Source of the DNA: Cochliopodium minus
Taxonomy: Eukaryota; Discosea; Himatismenida; Cochliopodiidae
Direction of reading: 5' to 3'
NCBI GenBank assembly: GCA_024220525.1
Contig: JAMYWO010000036.1
Span: 183,338 to 223,245 of the forward strand
DNA length: 39,908 nt
The notes under the pieces are model-generated. The model was not told the origin of the DNA. It made no database searches and was given only the letters and a program-made list of their open reading frames with translations. Positions 1 through 10,145 of the stretch are shown piece by piece (position 1 is the first letter of the stretch; the number at the start of each line of letters is the position of its first letter). Both the position numbers and the translations under genes were made by a program.

Positions 1-152
1 TATTTTTTATTTTTTATTTTTTATTTTTTATTTTTTATTTCAAATTTTTTATTTCAAATTTTTTATTTCAAATTTTTATACTTTTATTTTTTCAAATTTT
101 TTATTTTTTATTTTTATACTTTTATTTTTCAAAATAAATAATTTTTTATTAG
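1..152. repeat. period-7 TATTTTT tract with TTTTTTATTTCAAA units (intron)
   Basis: Low-complexity T-rich sequence made of TATTTTT heptamers followed by three copies of a 14-bp unit TTTTTTATTTCAAA. It ends in an AG splice acceptor at 151-152, so it is the 3' part of an intron of the hydrolase fragment. The same 14-mer, in either orientation, recurs in other introns across the window. Confidence 0.8.
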
Positions 153-154
153 AT

Positions 155-555
155 GGTGTAAAACTTCTTGTTTTGAGTTCTTCTCTTTGTTGGAACCAAT
201 CTCACCCAAATTACAACACAGTTAATTGTCCCGAAGACAATTCTTATTACACTGCAGAAAAGCAATCACAACAAGATCTCCTTCGTTTATCGAACATATC
301 AGAATGGTACCACAACGAAAAGGGTATAAATAATTTATTTTTCCAATTCATTTATAATTTCTATATTTAAATTTATTTTTAAAAATTATTTTTATTTTAA
401 TTAAATTTATTTATTCAAATTATTTATTCATTTTATGAGTTATTTTATCTTTCTTTTTTTTTTGTTTATTAGTTGTTTCTGACATTCCCATTTACGATCC
501 TGAGTTTGTCATCAACCATATTTTGTCTTTGTTACAAAACCCAAAACAAAAATGA
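155..555 (+). CDS. alpha/beta hydrolase, C-terminal fragment (5' end outside window)
   Basis: Two exons are visible: about 153-323 and 473-555, ending in TGA. The intron runs 324-472 (GTATAA...TTAG) and splitting a Val codon gives an open frame. The product has the C-terminal layout of alpha/beta hydrolases: a lid-like stretch with the pattern Q-x-D-L-x-R-L-S-N-x-S, then a terminal segment IPIYDPEFVINHILSLL. In active relatives a catalytic His sits just before the I/Y-P-L-D-x-P segment; here Ser-Asp precedes IPIYDPE, so the His may be missing, although the alignment is by eye. The upstream exons are not in the window. It resembles the family of the 20.6-24.2 kb gene. Family placement is inference; the splice structure is read directly. 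Confidence 0.55.
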
Positions 556-695
556 ATAATAAAAATTAATAAAAATTTATCTATATTGTTTTATAATTAA
601 AAAAAATTCAATTTAAAAACAAATTTTAAAGTAGAAAATTTTTAATTAAATTTTTTTTCTCAATTTTTTTTTAAAAAACAAATTTTTTTTTTTTT

Positions 696-1136
696 TCAGA
701 ATCTGTTAGCATGATCAAGTACATACTGATAAGAAAGTTCTTCTTCATTTCCTGCTTGAAAAGAGTTTGAATGGAGAGAAAGGTTTTGTTGGAGAGTCTT
801 CATAGTAGTAGCAGTCAACATCTTCTCTTTGATGCCTTGTCTTCCCAAAGTACTGTTTCCACTCCAAAGAATAGTAATCAACTTGTTTGTATCAATACCA
901 TTTTTAGAGTTGTGGTAATCAAGATCGAAAAGAGCGTAACATGGTTTCTTTTGTTTGAGAATTTCAGTAAACTCTTCCCACGTTTTGCTTCTTTCTCCTT
1001 CGCTATCAACTTCCACTTCTTTGAATGTGTCGTTGATTTTGAGAATTATGTAACGAAGAGGATTGTTTTTGCAGTTTTGAGAAAGTCTTTTGATAAATGG
1101 GTTAATTTTTTCAGAGTCCACAATAATTCCTGACAT
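696..1136 (-). CDS. cofilin / actin-depolymerizing factor (ADF-H domain)
   Basis: Intact single-exon frame of 146 aa, the normal size for a single-domain ADF/cofilin, which severs and depolymerises actin filaments. The N-terminus begins MSGIIVD. The order of motifs is that of the ADF-H fold: RYIILKIND, a Glu-rich strand EVEVDSEGE, then CYALFDLDYHN, the actin-binding helix region LITILWSGNSTLGRQGIKEKML, and the C-terminal ELSYQYVLDHANRF. The start Met is followed by Ser, as in the N-terminal actin-binding and phosphoregulation site of this family, although Gly precedes the next hydrophobics. It heads a minus-strand run. It is intronless, unlike most neighbours. Identification is firm from family pattern. 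Confidence 0.92.
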   Translation of the reverse strand: MSGIIVDSEKINPFIKRLSQNCKNNPLRYIILKINDTFKEVEVDSEGERSKTWEEFTEILKQKKPCYALFDLDYHNSKNGIDTNKLITILWSGNSTLGRQGIKEKMLTATTMKTLQQNLSLHSNSFQAGNEEELSYQYVLDHANRF

Positions 1137-1391
1137 TTTTAAAAAATACTTTAATTGTTTTTTGTTAAATTTTTGTTTTTAGTTTTTTTTTTTTTTTCAG
1201 ATTTTTCAAGTTTTTTTTTTTCTTTTTGAAATGGATTTTTCATCGTTAGGTACTAAAATTAAGAACTATTGTTATCAACATTTTCCAATCAATTTTTTGT
1301 GGTTTTTTATTTTTTTTTGGTTTTTGTTTTTATCATAATTTAAAATCTAAACATATCTTTTTAATAAATAAATAAACTCATATTCTCCTAG

Positions 1392-1756
1392 ATGATTGAA
1401 GAACTGGATATTGAAGGTTGATTTAAAAATCAACATCCGAATTGTTTACTGCATAACAGAAGCCAGGGTGTCTCAGCTCGAATGTGCAAGGATATATTTT
1501 CATATTAAAATTCTTAAATAAAAATAAAATAATTAAATCAAAAAATAAAGCATATATGAAAAAATATTCATATAATTTTTGAAAAATAATAATTTTGTAA
1601 TGCAATTCAAAACAAATCCCATCATAATATTTTAACTGTTGATTTATTTTTTATTTTTTACATTATGAGCTAATATCTTCTTTTCCATCAGAATCATCTC
1701 ATTATGGAAATCTAATCTCTATTTTTGAAAATAACTTGAATTCACCAGATTTCTAA
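1392..1756 (+). other. possible two-exon micropeptide or broken gene fragment
   Basis: An ATG at 1392 directly follows a TCCTAG acceptor-like sequence. It reads eight codons to a GTTGAT donor at 1417, and an exon at 1692-1756 continues in phase to TAA, giving about 30 aa (MIEELDIEE then SSHYGNLISIFENN). A separate short open frame starts with ATG at 1230 (about 35 codons) but has no donor in the right phase to join it. No family recognised. It could be a decayed gene or chance; low confidence. Confidence 0.2.
1423..1503 (-). pseudogene. orphan Cys-rich fragment resembling the UBR-like tail of the F-box/MORN gene
   Basis: A short frame reads CTFELRHPGFCYAVNNSD and then stops. The pattern C-T-x(8)-F-C-Y-x-V-x-N-S-D matches the start of the Cys-rich tail of the F-box/MORN protein at 17.36 kb, which has C-T ... 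FCYSVQNSD. No upstream exon or clear acceptor was found, and its base composition is much more GC-rich than the surrounding spacer. Likely a fragment of a paralogue; direct sequence resemblance, inferred origin. Confidence 0.35.
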
Positions 1757-2069
1757 AGAAAGATTTTGGAATGAGTAAATAAAAATAAATTATTTAAACT
1801 CCCCACATTATTATTCATTTTCTCAAATTATACTCATTTTTGATTCTACAAGAATATCTCAAATGAAATGATACATGTCCAAAATTTAAATTTACAACTT
1901 TGTTAGCGGATATAAAATTTGAAGATAAAACTATCTTCAATTCATTCTTAATAAAATAATTAATTTACAAAAACTTCAAGGAATTAAAATTATGATAAAA
2001 ATAAAAAAAAACCATAAACTCTTTCAAAAATCAAAAGAAGTTAAGAAAAAATTAAAATTTGGGTTTTTT
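1757..2069. other. AT-rich spacer, no gene seen
   Basis: About 310 bp between the orphan fragments and the paralogue fragment at 2070. No frame with coding character, no repeat of note and no RNA gene recognised. Confidence 0.6.
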
Positions 2070-2399
2070 TTATTTAAAAATAAAGGAATGTTTCCCTTCT
2101 TTGGGAATTATAACAAATTGATCTTCCAAGTATGATAAAATGAGGAGATACAGAAACTTGGGAACACGGAGATTAAATTTTCTTTTCAAAATCAAAATCA
2201 TCGTGAAAATGATTCTCTTCAAATCCTCGATTCTCCAATCTGATTCGAAATATCTATAGATTCTATAGGGAGAGATATCCAAAATATAAAAATGAATTTT
2301 TTTTAATAAATTTACAAAATTTTTTCTTTCAAAAATAAATAAAAGACTTTCAGTTAATGTTGTTAATAAAATACCCAATAAAGAGTTTTTGACTTTCAT
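2070..2399 (-). CDS. unrecognised small protein, paralogous C-terminus to the 29.87 kb gene
   Basis: Open frame of 109 aa ending in TAA. Its last ~45 residues (MILILKRKFNLRVPKFL ... FVIIPKEGKHSFIFK) match the C-terminus of the intronless gene at 29867-30442 (LILILKRNLNLKVPKYI ... FLFIPKEGKHSPIF). The shared part contains an F-box-like helix pattern (VPKxLxxxILSxL). The N-terminal half does not obviously align, so the true start is unsure. The annotated ATG overlaps the stop of the ENT gene (ATGA), which may be coincidental. It may be an independent gene or a 5'-truncated copy. Function unknown. Confidence 0.45.
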   Translation of the reverse strand: MKVKNSLLGILLTTLTESLLFIFERKNFVNLLKKIHFYILDISPYRIYRYFESDWRIEDLKRIIFTMILILKRKFNLRVPKFLYLLILSYLEDQFVIIPKEGKHSFIFK

Positions 2400-5253
2400 A
2401 GAAAGATTTTTCCAAGAATGATGGAAGCGAAACCACCCATTCCCAATCCCAAAATCAAAGAAAGACCCATAAGTGTTCCTGCTTCTTCTTTACGGTTTTT
2501 CATATTACAATTAAGAGGTCCCTTTAATAAAAAATAAATTTTTAATTTATTATTTAATTATTAAAATAAAATGAATACTTTAAAAAGCAAAAAAAATGGT
2601 CAAAAAATTAATTTAAAATGAAAAAAAAATATAAATAAAAAATTATTTCAAATTAAATTATTATGATAAAAAAAATAAATATAAAAATAAAATAAAATAA
2701 AATAAAATTAATTTAAATTTAAATAATAATTGTACTTTTGCCATCCCAACTGAAGCAATGAAACCTGTAGTAACACCAGTCAGAACGATTAAAGTGTAAG
2801 TAAACATATCGTTGAAAGACTTCTTGACCAGAACGATGAAAACAGGGCAGATAACTATTTTCAAAGCCAAAAAGAACCAAAGAACAAAGTCGTGTGAGTT
2901 CAAACAAAAGCTCAGACTTGCGAATATTTTGGTTATCATGTCGAAAAAATTGAATATTGTCAAAAGGATGATTGGGTACCAACCCGAAGGAACATTGTAT
3001 CTAAAACAATTTTTTTTATTTTATTTAATTTTTAATTTTCTATTTGTAATTTTATTTAATTTTTAATTGTTATTTTTAATTTTAATTCTTTTTTTTTATC
3101 ATTTTTTTAATTTTTATTTTATTTTCTATTTCTAATTTTTTTTTAATTATTTTTTTAATTATTTCATTGTTATTTTTAATTTTATTTTATTTTTAATTTT
3201 AATTTTCTATTTCTAATTTTTTCATTTTTATTTTTAATTTTATTTTTATTTTTCTTTTTTAATTACTTTTTATTTTTGAATTATTTAATTGTTATTTCTA
3301 TTTTTTACTTTTTTATTTTTATTTTAAAATTTTAATTTTTTATTTTTTTTAATTTCTATTTTTACGTTGATTTGATTAGAACTACGAAACTTGGGTATGT
3401 GGATAACAAAAAAAAGAAAGAGAGGCTCACCAAGAGGAAGTACCTCCAAATTTCTTTGAATGTCGAGAAATATTCAGTACGTTTCTTTTTTCTCTTTGTT
3501 GTTTCTGTCTTACCTATTTGAAAAATATAAAAATATAAAAATATAAAATATAAAAATATAAAAATGAAAAAATATAAAATATAAAAATATAAAAATGAAA
3601 AAATAAAAAAATAAAAATATAAAAATATAAAAATATAAAAATATAAAAAAATAAAAATATAAAAATATAAAAATATAAAAATATAAAAATATAAAAATTT
3701 TAAAAAATAAAAAAAATAAAAATAAAATAAAAAAGTAAAAAAATAAATATATAAATAAAATAAAAATGAAAAAAATATAAAAATAAAAATGAAAAAATAA
3801 ATAAAAAATATTTTACCTTCATAAACTTCCAAAAAAGAATGTTTAAAAAATTCAGATCTCTTTTTTTTTTTAAATAAATAAATGATTAAATAATAATAAA
3901 AAAAAATCATAATTTTTTTACACACATTAAAAAATAAATAATTCCGCAAATAAGCATGAAAACAGAGGAAAGAGAAAAATAGAGGATGGTGGATTTTCTG
4001 AGACCATCCAACTCTGAAGAAAAAACGAATTTTGTCATTATTCTCAACAAGCAAACAAAAACTCCTGCCACTGACGTGCCAGTCTGCAAATTTTGCAAAT
4101 AAGAACTAAAAATTAAATAATTGAAATAAATGAAAAATAATTAAAAAAAATGATTAAAATAATAATAATAATAAAGAAATATTTAAAAAATAATTAAATT
4201 AATAAAAAATAATCAAAAAATAATTTTAAAATGAATTAAAATGATTAATAAAAAAAAAGAAATCTAAAAAAAATTTTTACCTAGGGAACATTGCAGAAAC
4301 TTGTCCTTTTTTGATTCTTTCTTTAAAGAAAAAAAAAAAAGAAAAAAAAAGTTTTTTACCGTAAAGAGCTTTTAAGAAATTAATAAATTTTTATTTAATC
4401 ACAATTTAAATTAAAAACATTTTTACCTGATTGAAATATAGCGTCCATTGAACCAGACACCATTATTGTAACACAAGTGAACCAAAAACTAAACTCTTGA
4501 CTTGTAGTTTGATCTACAATAGGTACAGCTAAATAAAAAAATCAAAAAATAAAAATATTTTGATTAACAAAATCAAAAAATAAAAAAATAAAAAATATTA
4601 TGAACACTTTCAATTCAAAAATAATTTACTTATAAAAATACAGAAATATACTGACAAAGCAAAATAAACTCTAGTACTAAACAAAAATCTTGCTCCCCAA
4701 TTCAATACAGGAACAAAAACCAGAAGATTCATTATGGTGTAAATTGCTATTTCGGAGAATGAAGATTTTATTTTTAATTAAATATATGATTATTTTAAAT
4801 TTATCGAAAACGAAATACCTGAGAAATATATTTCTGGTTGTCTATCTGGATAAAGATTACTGAAATAATCTCTGTGCATAGTTTTTTATTTGGATTAATT
4901 TTGACGTTTTATGAATATTATATTTTTTTACATAGCAGTTATATATGCATTGAATGGGAACAATGCTATGGTTTTTTTTTTTCAGTTTGATATTCGAATA
5001 TATTAGAAAATTTGAAAGAGATTTCTCATTGGAAAATTTTTTTTTACCTCCAATGCCCAATATCAACCTTTTTATAAAAAGAATATTAGGTTAATATTCA
5101 ATTTTGAAATGTCATTTGTGATGATATTGATACTCACCATCCAAAATAAACTAATTTATATCTATCTTCCGCGTTCCCACCACTCTTTTTTTTGAATAGT
5201 CCCTCCAATTCATTTCCAGTCTCATTATCACTTTCTGATACAGATAACAACAT
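2396..5253 (-). CDS. equilibrative nucleoside transporter (ENT/SLC29 family)
   Basis: Exons: 5253-5138, 5067-5048, 4965-4932, 4871-4819, 4746-4630, 4528-4427, 4368-4360, 4305-4281, 4105-3924, 3513-3366, 3000-2736, 2521-2396. They sum to 1197 nt (398 aa, stop TGA). The product is a polytopic membrane carrier moving nucleosides down their gradient. Family marks in order: FGWLILGIGALFPFNAYIT (TM1), a D-Y-F-x-x-L-Y-P loop, SGSMDAIFQSALYG (TM4), AMFPSSYLQ, GTSVAGVFVCLLRIMTK (TM5), a basic cytosolic loop KTETTKRKKKR, TM7 with STYPSF, and the C-terminal GPLNCNMKNRKEEAGTLMG helix. Exons 2, 7 and 8 are only 20, 9 and 25 nt. The 410-bp intron at 3514-3923 holds TATAAAAA repeats that translate as a spurious Tyr/Phe/Ile-rich frame. 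Confidence 0.93.
3517..3800. repeat. TATAAAAA microsatellite inside an ENT intron
   Basis: Imperfect tandem units of ATATAAAA and AAAAATAT occupy most of the intron between ENT exons 9 and 10. They are T-rich on the sense strand of the gene. Confidence 0.8.
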
Positions 5254-5407
5254 CTAAATAAACCAATTTTTATTTTATTTTTTTTTAATAATAATAAGTT
5301 CAAAAATTTCAGTAAAAAAAAATCTTTTTTTTATATTGATAGAAAGATTGATGGAAAGATTGATTTTTGAATTTGAGTTTAAATTGAATTTAATACAACT
5401 TGGTGAA

Positions 5408-6264
5408 TTAAAGTTTTGTATTGTTTTGTAAATCAGAAATAATTTTGACAAGATTTTGATAAGCAATCTCGACATCATCGTTAACAATGGAATAATCAAA
5501 AAATTTTCTATTTTCAGAAGAAAAATCGTTGAGAGCCCTCTCCAATCTTTTTTTAATGGCTTCCTCAGTAGTATCACCTCTTTTCAAAAGTCTGTTCCTT
5601 AACTCTTCGAGAGAAGGAGGTTCAATCATAACAAAGTTTGCATCCAATTTTTTGTTTTCTTTGATCATTATGATCCCTCTCATTTCAATGTCCAATATAG
5701 GAACTTTTTTTTGATTCATTATATGATTTATTTCTTCGTACGATGTTCCGTAAAAGTTTCCTTTATTAACAAATAAAAACAAGAAAAGATTATAAAAGAT
5801 TTTGGAATTGATTTTGTATTATTTTTTTTTTTTAAATTTATTTTCAAATTTTTTTCAAATCGAAATTTCATTCAAAAAAAAATTCGTTATATGAAATTTT
5901 TTTCTTCCTTTACCTGCAAATTCTGCATTTTCTATGAATTCATTGTTATTTTTCTTCTCTATAAATTTTTCTCTGTCAATATAATAATAATGCTCTCCTT
6001 CTTTTTCTGAGGGTCTGATTTCCCTTGTGGTATGTGATACACTAAATTTAAAATTATCAGGATATTCTTTCAATAATCTGGAAATAAGAGTTGATTTTCC
6101 AGATCCTTACAAAAGATATTGTGGATAAAAAACAAATTGGTCAAATGATAAGAAAAAATTATATTTATATTTTCATGGGGATTGATCAATAATGTAATTA
6201 TATTACCTGATGGCCCACAAATCACTATAGGTTTAAAATTAACAAACTTCAAGATTTTATTCAT
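5408..6264 (-). CDS. gmk: guanylate kinase
   Basis: Exons: 6264-6207, 6105-5914, 5760-5408; total 603 nt, 200 aa, typical for cytosolic GMP kinase (GMP + ATP to GDP + ADP). The P-loop GPSGSGKST lies at residues 17-25 and is split by intron 1 after the first Gly-Pro-Ser. The GMP-binding signature SVSHTTREIRPSEKEGEHYYY follows at about 41-61, and FIENAEFAGNFYGTS, the canonical lid/GMP segment, spans the second splice junction. The C-terminal helix ELRNRLLKRGDTTEEAIKKRL is the usual ATP-side arginine segment. All key residues are present and the gene looks intact. It lies 154 bp upstream of ENT on the same strand. Confidence 0.95.
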
Positions 6265-6398
6265 TTTTTATTATTTATTTTTTATTTTTAAAAATAATAA
6301 TTTATTTAAAAAAAAAAAAAGGAAATTGGATCAAATAAACTTCAACAAGAAACAAGAAATAAAGATGACACATAGTAATTTTTTCAAAAAAAAAGGTT

Positions 6399-7580
6399 TC
6401 AATAAAACCAAGAAGTAATTGCAAAACGATCGGCTCTAGTCTCAAGAACTTCATGAACCAATCTTCTGCTCTGAAAAATCAAAAGACGATCACCTAAAGG
6501 AGAAACATCCACAAAATTATTTTCTTTTTTTTCGTTAGTTTCGTTTGTATTGTTATCTTCGTCCAAGTATATTCTGAGCTCTCCTCCGTCTTCTTTCTTC
6601 CAGTTTTGATTTGAATAATAAAGACAAGTTAGTCTTCTATCAGGTCCGCCTTTTTTAGAATCAAGATGTTTTACCTTAGAAATAAAAGTAATTAATATAT
6701 AAAATTAAAAAAAATTTAAAAAAAAACAATTAAAAAGTAAAAAATAAATAAAATTTTAAAATAAAAAATAATTTTTTTTTTCTTTACATATTTTGTGTTA
6801 TTTCCTGGGTAACATGTTACTTGTATTTGAACTTTTTGAGAATTAAATTCACAGTTTTCGTTGAGATCAAATCTAAGTTCGTTCAAATCGTCAAGAAGTG
6901 AAACCAAATGAGGACAATCCTCTTCATATTTCTTTGTGTCGTGGATCCACAAGTGAAGATCTCCCCTAATTTTATCGTCATTCCACTTTGTTTCTCCTGT
7001 ACTCATTCCTGCTTTTTTTAGTTTATTTTGTTCTTTGAGGTAGTTCATCTTTTTTTTTTTTTGGAAATTTGATTAAACTTTTATAAATCTTTTAATTTCT
7101 CTTTAGATTTGGAATTTATTATCAAATAAAATGTTTAATAAATGAATTGGAGTTTTTAATCTCAATGAATTTATTTCCAAAAGAGTATGATAATTAAAGT
7201 TGTAATATATTATTCCTTTATATTTAATATTATAAAGGGTCAATACTATCCTCCCTTTAAATATATTCTAATTTTCTCACCTCATTCTTTATATTCTTTA
7301 TTTTCTCTTCATTATTCAAGAAATTATCTTTGATGATGTATCCCTTGGTTTCCAATTCCTTCAATTCTTCCAATGTGAAATGATTGAGTTTATAATCTTC
7401 TTTCAATTTATCCACAAAAGTTACTTTGGGCAATTTATCTTCATCACTCAATCCCAAAGCCTTTTTCTGGATAGAAGGATCCAAAAAAGAAAGTATTTGT
7501 AAATTGAGGGATTGTGGGAGGTTCATATTTTTATTTTTTTTAAATATATATGAAAGTAAATCGAAATTAAAAAGGTTCAA
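6399..7580 (-). CDS. EGLN/PHD-type 2-oxoglutarate Fe(II) prolyl 4-hydroxylase
   Basis: Exons: 7580-7281, 7048-6788, 6674-6399; 837 nt, 278 aa (or 260 aa if the second Met at 7526 is used). Related enzymes are HIF and Skp1 prolyl hydroxylases, which act as cytosolic oxygen sensors. Iron ligands are H190-x-D192 and H261; R270 binds 2-oxoglutarate. Family motifs are conserved in order: GYIIKDNFL, DDKIRGDLHLWI, QVTCYPGNNTKYVKHLD, LTCLYYSNQNW, DGGELRIY, GDRLLIF and HEVLETRADRFAITSWF. Exon 2 starts with an ATG immediately after an AG acceptor, so a naive model would begin there and lose the N-terminus. The N-terminal ~40 residues carry an F-box-like pattern (LPQSLNLQILSFL). Skp1 as substrate, as in other amoebae, is a guess. 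Confidence 0.92.
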
Positions 7581-7707
7581 ATATCATATCCTGTTTGTTT
7601 TTGAATTTTGAAATCTTTTTGAAATAATTTTATTGAAGGAGATTTCAAAAAATAATAATTATTTTCTCTGAAATATAAAAAATTCAAAAACAAAAATTTT
7701 TAATTTC

Positions 7708-8948
7708 TCATTTTTTTGGTGGTTGACATGAGTTGGTAGAAAATAAGTTATCTATGTAGTATTGAACAGTGTTTTGAGAATAAGAAGAGTTTTTGGTAGT
7801 GATGAGACTATTCAAATAGAGTTCAACTGACTTTTCCACGCAAGAATTTGATAAATAAAAGTTGTTTTCAGCTTGAGTAAAGTTTTTCGCTCCATAATAA
7901 TCCCATCTTTATTTTCAAAAAAAAATAAAAATAATTTAAAAATAATTTAAAAAAAATTAACAAAAAAAAAATAATTAGAAATAATAAAAATAAATTGAAA
8001 AAATTAAAATAAATTAAAATGAATATATTTTACTCAACCATTTCAGTTTGATAGAAAAAATTCAAACTAGAAGCAGCATGTTCTTCCAACATGAGTGTAT
8101 TAAAACTATTACAAGCTTGTGTAACTTGAGCGAGCGTCAAATTGAAGTTTTGGAAAGTTTTGGAAGCTTCGTAAACAAAAGAAATCATGTCGTTCTGTAT
8201 GGTGTAGTAAACAAAATCATCGGAATTGTTTTTATTGAAGGTTTTGAGCAAAAAAGTATCTACAGCAAATTCTAGTTTATGATCGTATTTTGGATTTAAA
8301 TATCCATCTGAATGATGTCTTTAAAAAAAAATTTAAAAAATAAATTAATTAAAAAAATTTAAAAAAATTTATTAATAAATTAAAAATAAATTAAAAATAA
8401 TACTTTATTGTTTAAATAAAATTTTTCTTTTCTTTTTTTTTTTTTTACCCAACAAAATCTTCAACTATATGACTTTTTAAAAATTTTTTTTATTAGTTAT
8501 ATTTCCAATTCGATTTTCAATTACCTCGCATATCCAAGTGAAAAAGAAGTTGCATTGAATTTATCACTCACATTATAATTCAAAGAGAAAAGATATAAAT
8601 ATCCTGCAAATTCAAATGTATGCAATCCCAAATCTTTCACAGCATCAGGTGCTTATATATTTCAATATATTTTTGTATAAATTAAAAAAAATAAATATTT
8701 GGTCAAAATATTTCTTTACATGAACTTCCTAATTGATAATATGATTCATCAACATTGTATTTTTTGGAATTATAGACATTATATCCAAACCTATATGATA
8801 TATTGGTCAAAGGTATAAAGCAGATATTTTATTAAAAATTAAAAGGGTGAAATGATATGATAGGGATGAATTACATTTGATGAGTGAAAGGACCCCAACA
8901 ATTGATAATGCCAATAAGCAAAATAAAAAACAAAAAAATAGTTTTCAT
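7708..8948 (-). CDS. secreted zinc-dependent phospholipase C-like protein
   Basis: Exons: 8948-8875, 8790-8720, 8651-8525, 8472-8449, 8318-8034, 7906-7708; 780 nt, 259 aa, stop TGA. A signal peptide (MKTIFLFFILLIGIINC) is followed at once by WGPFTHQ. In zinc-dependent PLCs the N-terminal Trp and nearby His are zinc ligands. Further metal-binding pattern: PDAVKDLGLHTFEFAGYLY, then GYASHIVEDFVGHHSDGY, which crosses a 24-nt exon. Several N-glycosylation sequons lie in the C-terminal half, and three Cys are near the end. Probably lysosomal or secreted phospholipid or phosphodiester hydrolysis; exact substrate unknown. Only 26 bp separate its ATG from the PARG stop upstream. Confidence 0.8.
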
Positions 8949-8974
8949 TTTTTTTATTTTTTTATTTATTTTTT

Positions 8975-9702
8975 TTATTTTTTTATTTTTTCGATAATAT
9001 GATCGAATAAAGATAAATTAGCGTTTACAATAGGTCCACTTTCAAGAATCTTCATTTTAAACTTACTGATTTGTTTAAAGAGGAAAGGTATGGAGGTTTT
9101 TTTCTCTAGCAATGTTCCAACAAAGTTCTGCATCTTTTGTTGGAGAGAAGTATCGTCAAAACAAAAATACAAGAGTTTTTCCATACCAAGAAAAGAAGAA
9201 ACTATCCATTGTTGAACAAATTTTACTTCAACATCATTATCAAAAGCACCTTTTTCAATAAAAAATTTGAAATAAAAATATTAAAAAAATAAAATAAATA
9301 ATTATAATAAATATTTCAGCAAAAAAAAAAAAAAAAATTTAAAAAAGAAAAATAATAATTAAATAAATAAAAATAAAAAATAAATAAAAAATAAAAAATA
9401 ATTGAAAAATTTTCTTTTACCACTTCCCCACTTCCCTGTTCCAATAACAGTTTTGTTCACAAAAGATCTTTTCAATCCCCAATGAAAGGAAGAACAACAC
9501 TTAATAAAATCCCTCTCAAAATAATCTCCCTCCAACTCTTTCCTCAAAAGATTTCTCTTTCTTAACTTTTCGTAGTTTTTGTTCAACAAAAGAGGGTCGT
9601 TCTCGTCTATTTCAAGTTTCTGAGCATCCATTGCAATTAGAGTGTTCTTTTGATCCAAATCAATTCTTCTTAGCGGAGAATATTCTAATTCTTCCCCATA
9701 CC
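8975..9702 (-). CDS. poly(ADP-ribose) glycohydrolase (PARG), C-terminal fragment lacking 5' exons
   Basis: Two exons in phase: 9702-9421 and 9249-8975. The translation starts at GYGEELEYSP, continues with R-R-I-D and the IAMDA strand, then HWGLKRSFVNKTVIGTGKWGSGAFDND, matching the A-T-G-x-W-G-C/S-G-x-F-G/D-x-D segment typical of PARG, and YFCFDD near the end. The upstream half of the catalytic domain, including the glycine-rich and Gln-Glu-Glu catalytic motifs, is absent. Upstream of 9702 there is only a short A-rich tract and then an unrelated plus-strand exon. The gene is therefore cut at the 9.73 kb junction, by misassembly or rearrangement. Confidence 0.82.
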
Positions 9703-9765
9703 CTTCATTAAAAAATAAAAAAAATAAAAAAATAAAAAAAATAAAAAAATAAAAAATTTTTTTAG
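9703..9765. repeat. A-rich AAAAAAT tract joining two 5'-truncated genes
   Basis: About 60 bp of AAATAAAAA-type sequence. On the minus strand it ends in the acceptor of the PARG exon at 9702; on the plus strand it ends in the acceptor (TTTTTTTAG) of the DEP exon at 9766. Both flanking exons are internal exons whose upstream partners are missing. Confidence 0.75.
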
Positions 9766-10022
9766 AAAGATTTTTGGGCAAAAATATTGTAAGTTGGATA
9801 ATAAGAAATTTGGGATTGAATTCAAAAGAACAAGCAATAACCATAGTGAAATATTACCTGGACAACGGAATCTTGCTGCCCTTTGAGCACAAAAAGAAAA
9901 AGTTTGACGAGAAAAAATTCAATTTATATTATCAATTTGACTATGAGAATATAGAGCCTGGTTACAAAAACGAAAGAAAAACTACAAAAGATATTCTTTT
10001 GAAAAAAGATCAAATCAATTAA
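9766..10022 (+). CDS. DEP-domain protein, last exon only
   Basis: A single terminal exon after an AG acceptor, stop TAA. It encodes the pattern FLGKNIVSWIIRNLG, then a helix with KEQAITIVKYYLDNGILLPFE, and FDEKKFNLYYQFDYE, the characteristic DEP fold order (G-x-x-V-x-W-L, A/L-rich helix, G-x-I, F ... YYxF). DEP domains mediate membrane or receptor docking in signalling proteins. All upstream exons are missing at the 9.73 kb junction, so the full protein type cannot be told. Confidence 0.72.
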
Positions 10023-10145
10023 AAAAAATTATTTAAAAAAAAAATTCACTTTAATTGTATTTAATAATAAAAAATATTTTATTTAATTAATTATATTTAA
10101 TAAAAATAAATTTGGATTTGTATCGAATTAATTTTTTTTTTTTTT

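Noticed and set aside
1440-1500. tRNA-like sequence
   Set aside because: It has a CTCGAAT resembling a T-loop but no acceptor stem or anticodon arm could be paired on either strand.
3362-4054. Long minus-strand ORF of Tyr/Phe/Ile runs
   Set aside because: It is read-through of the TATAAAAA repeat intron joining two real ENT exons in wrong frames.
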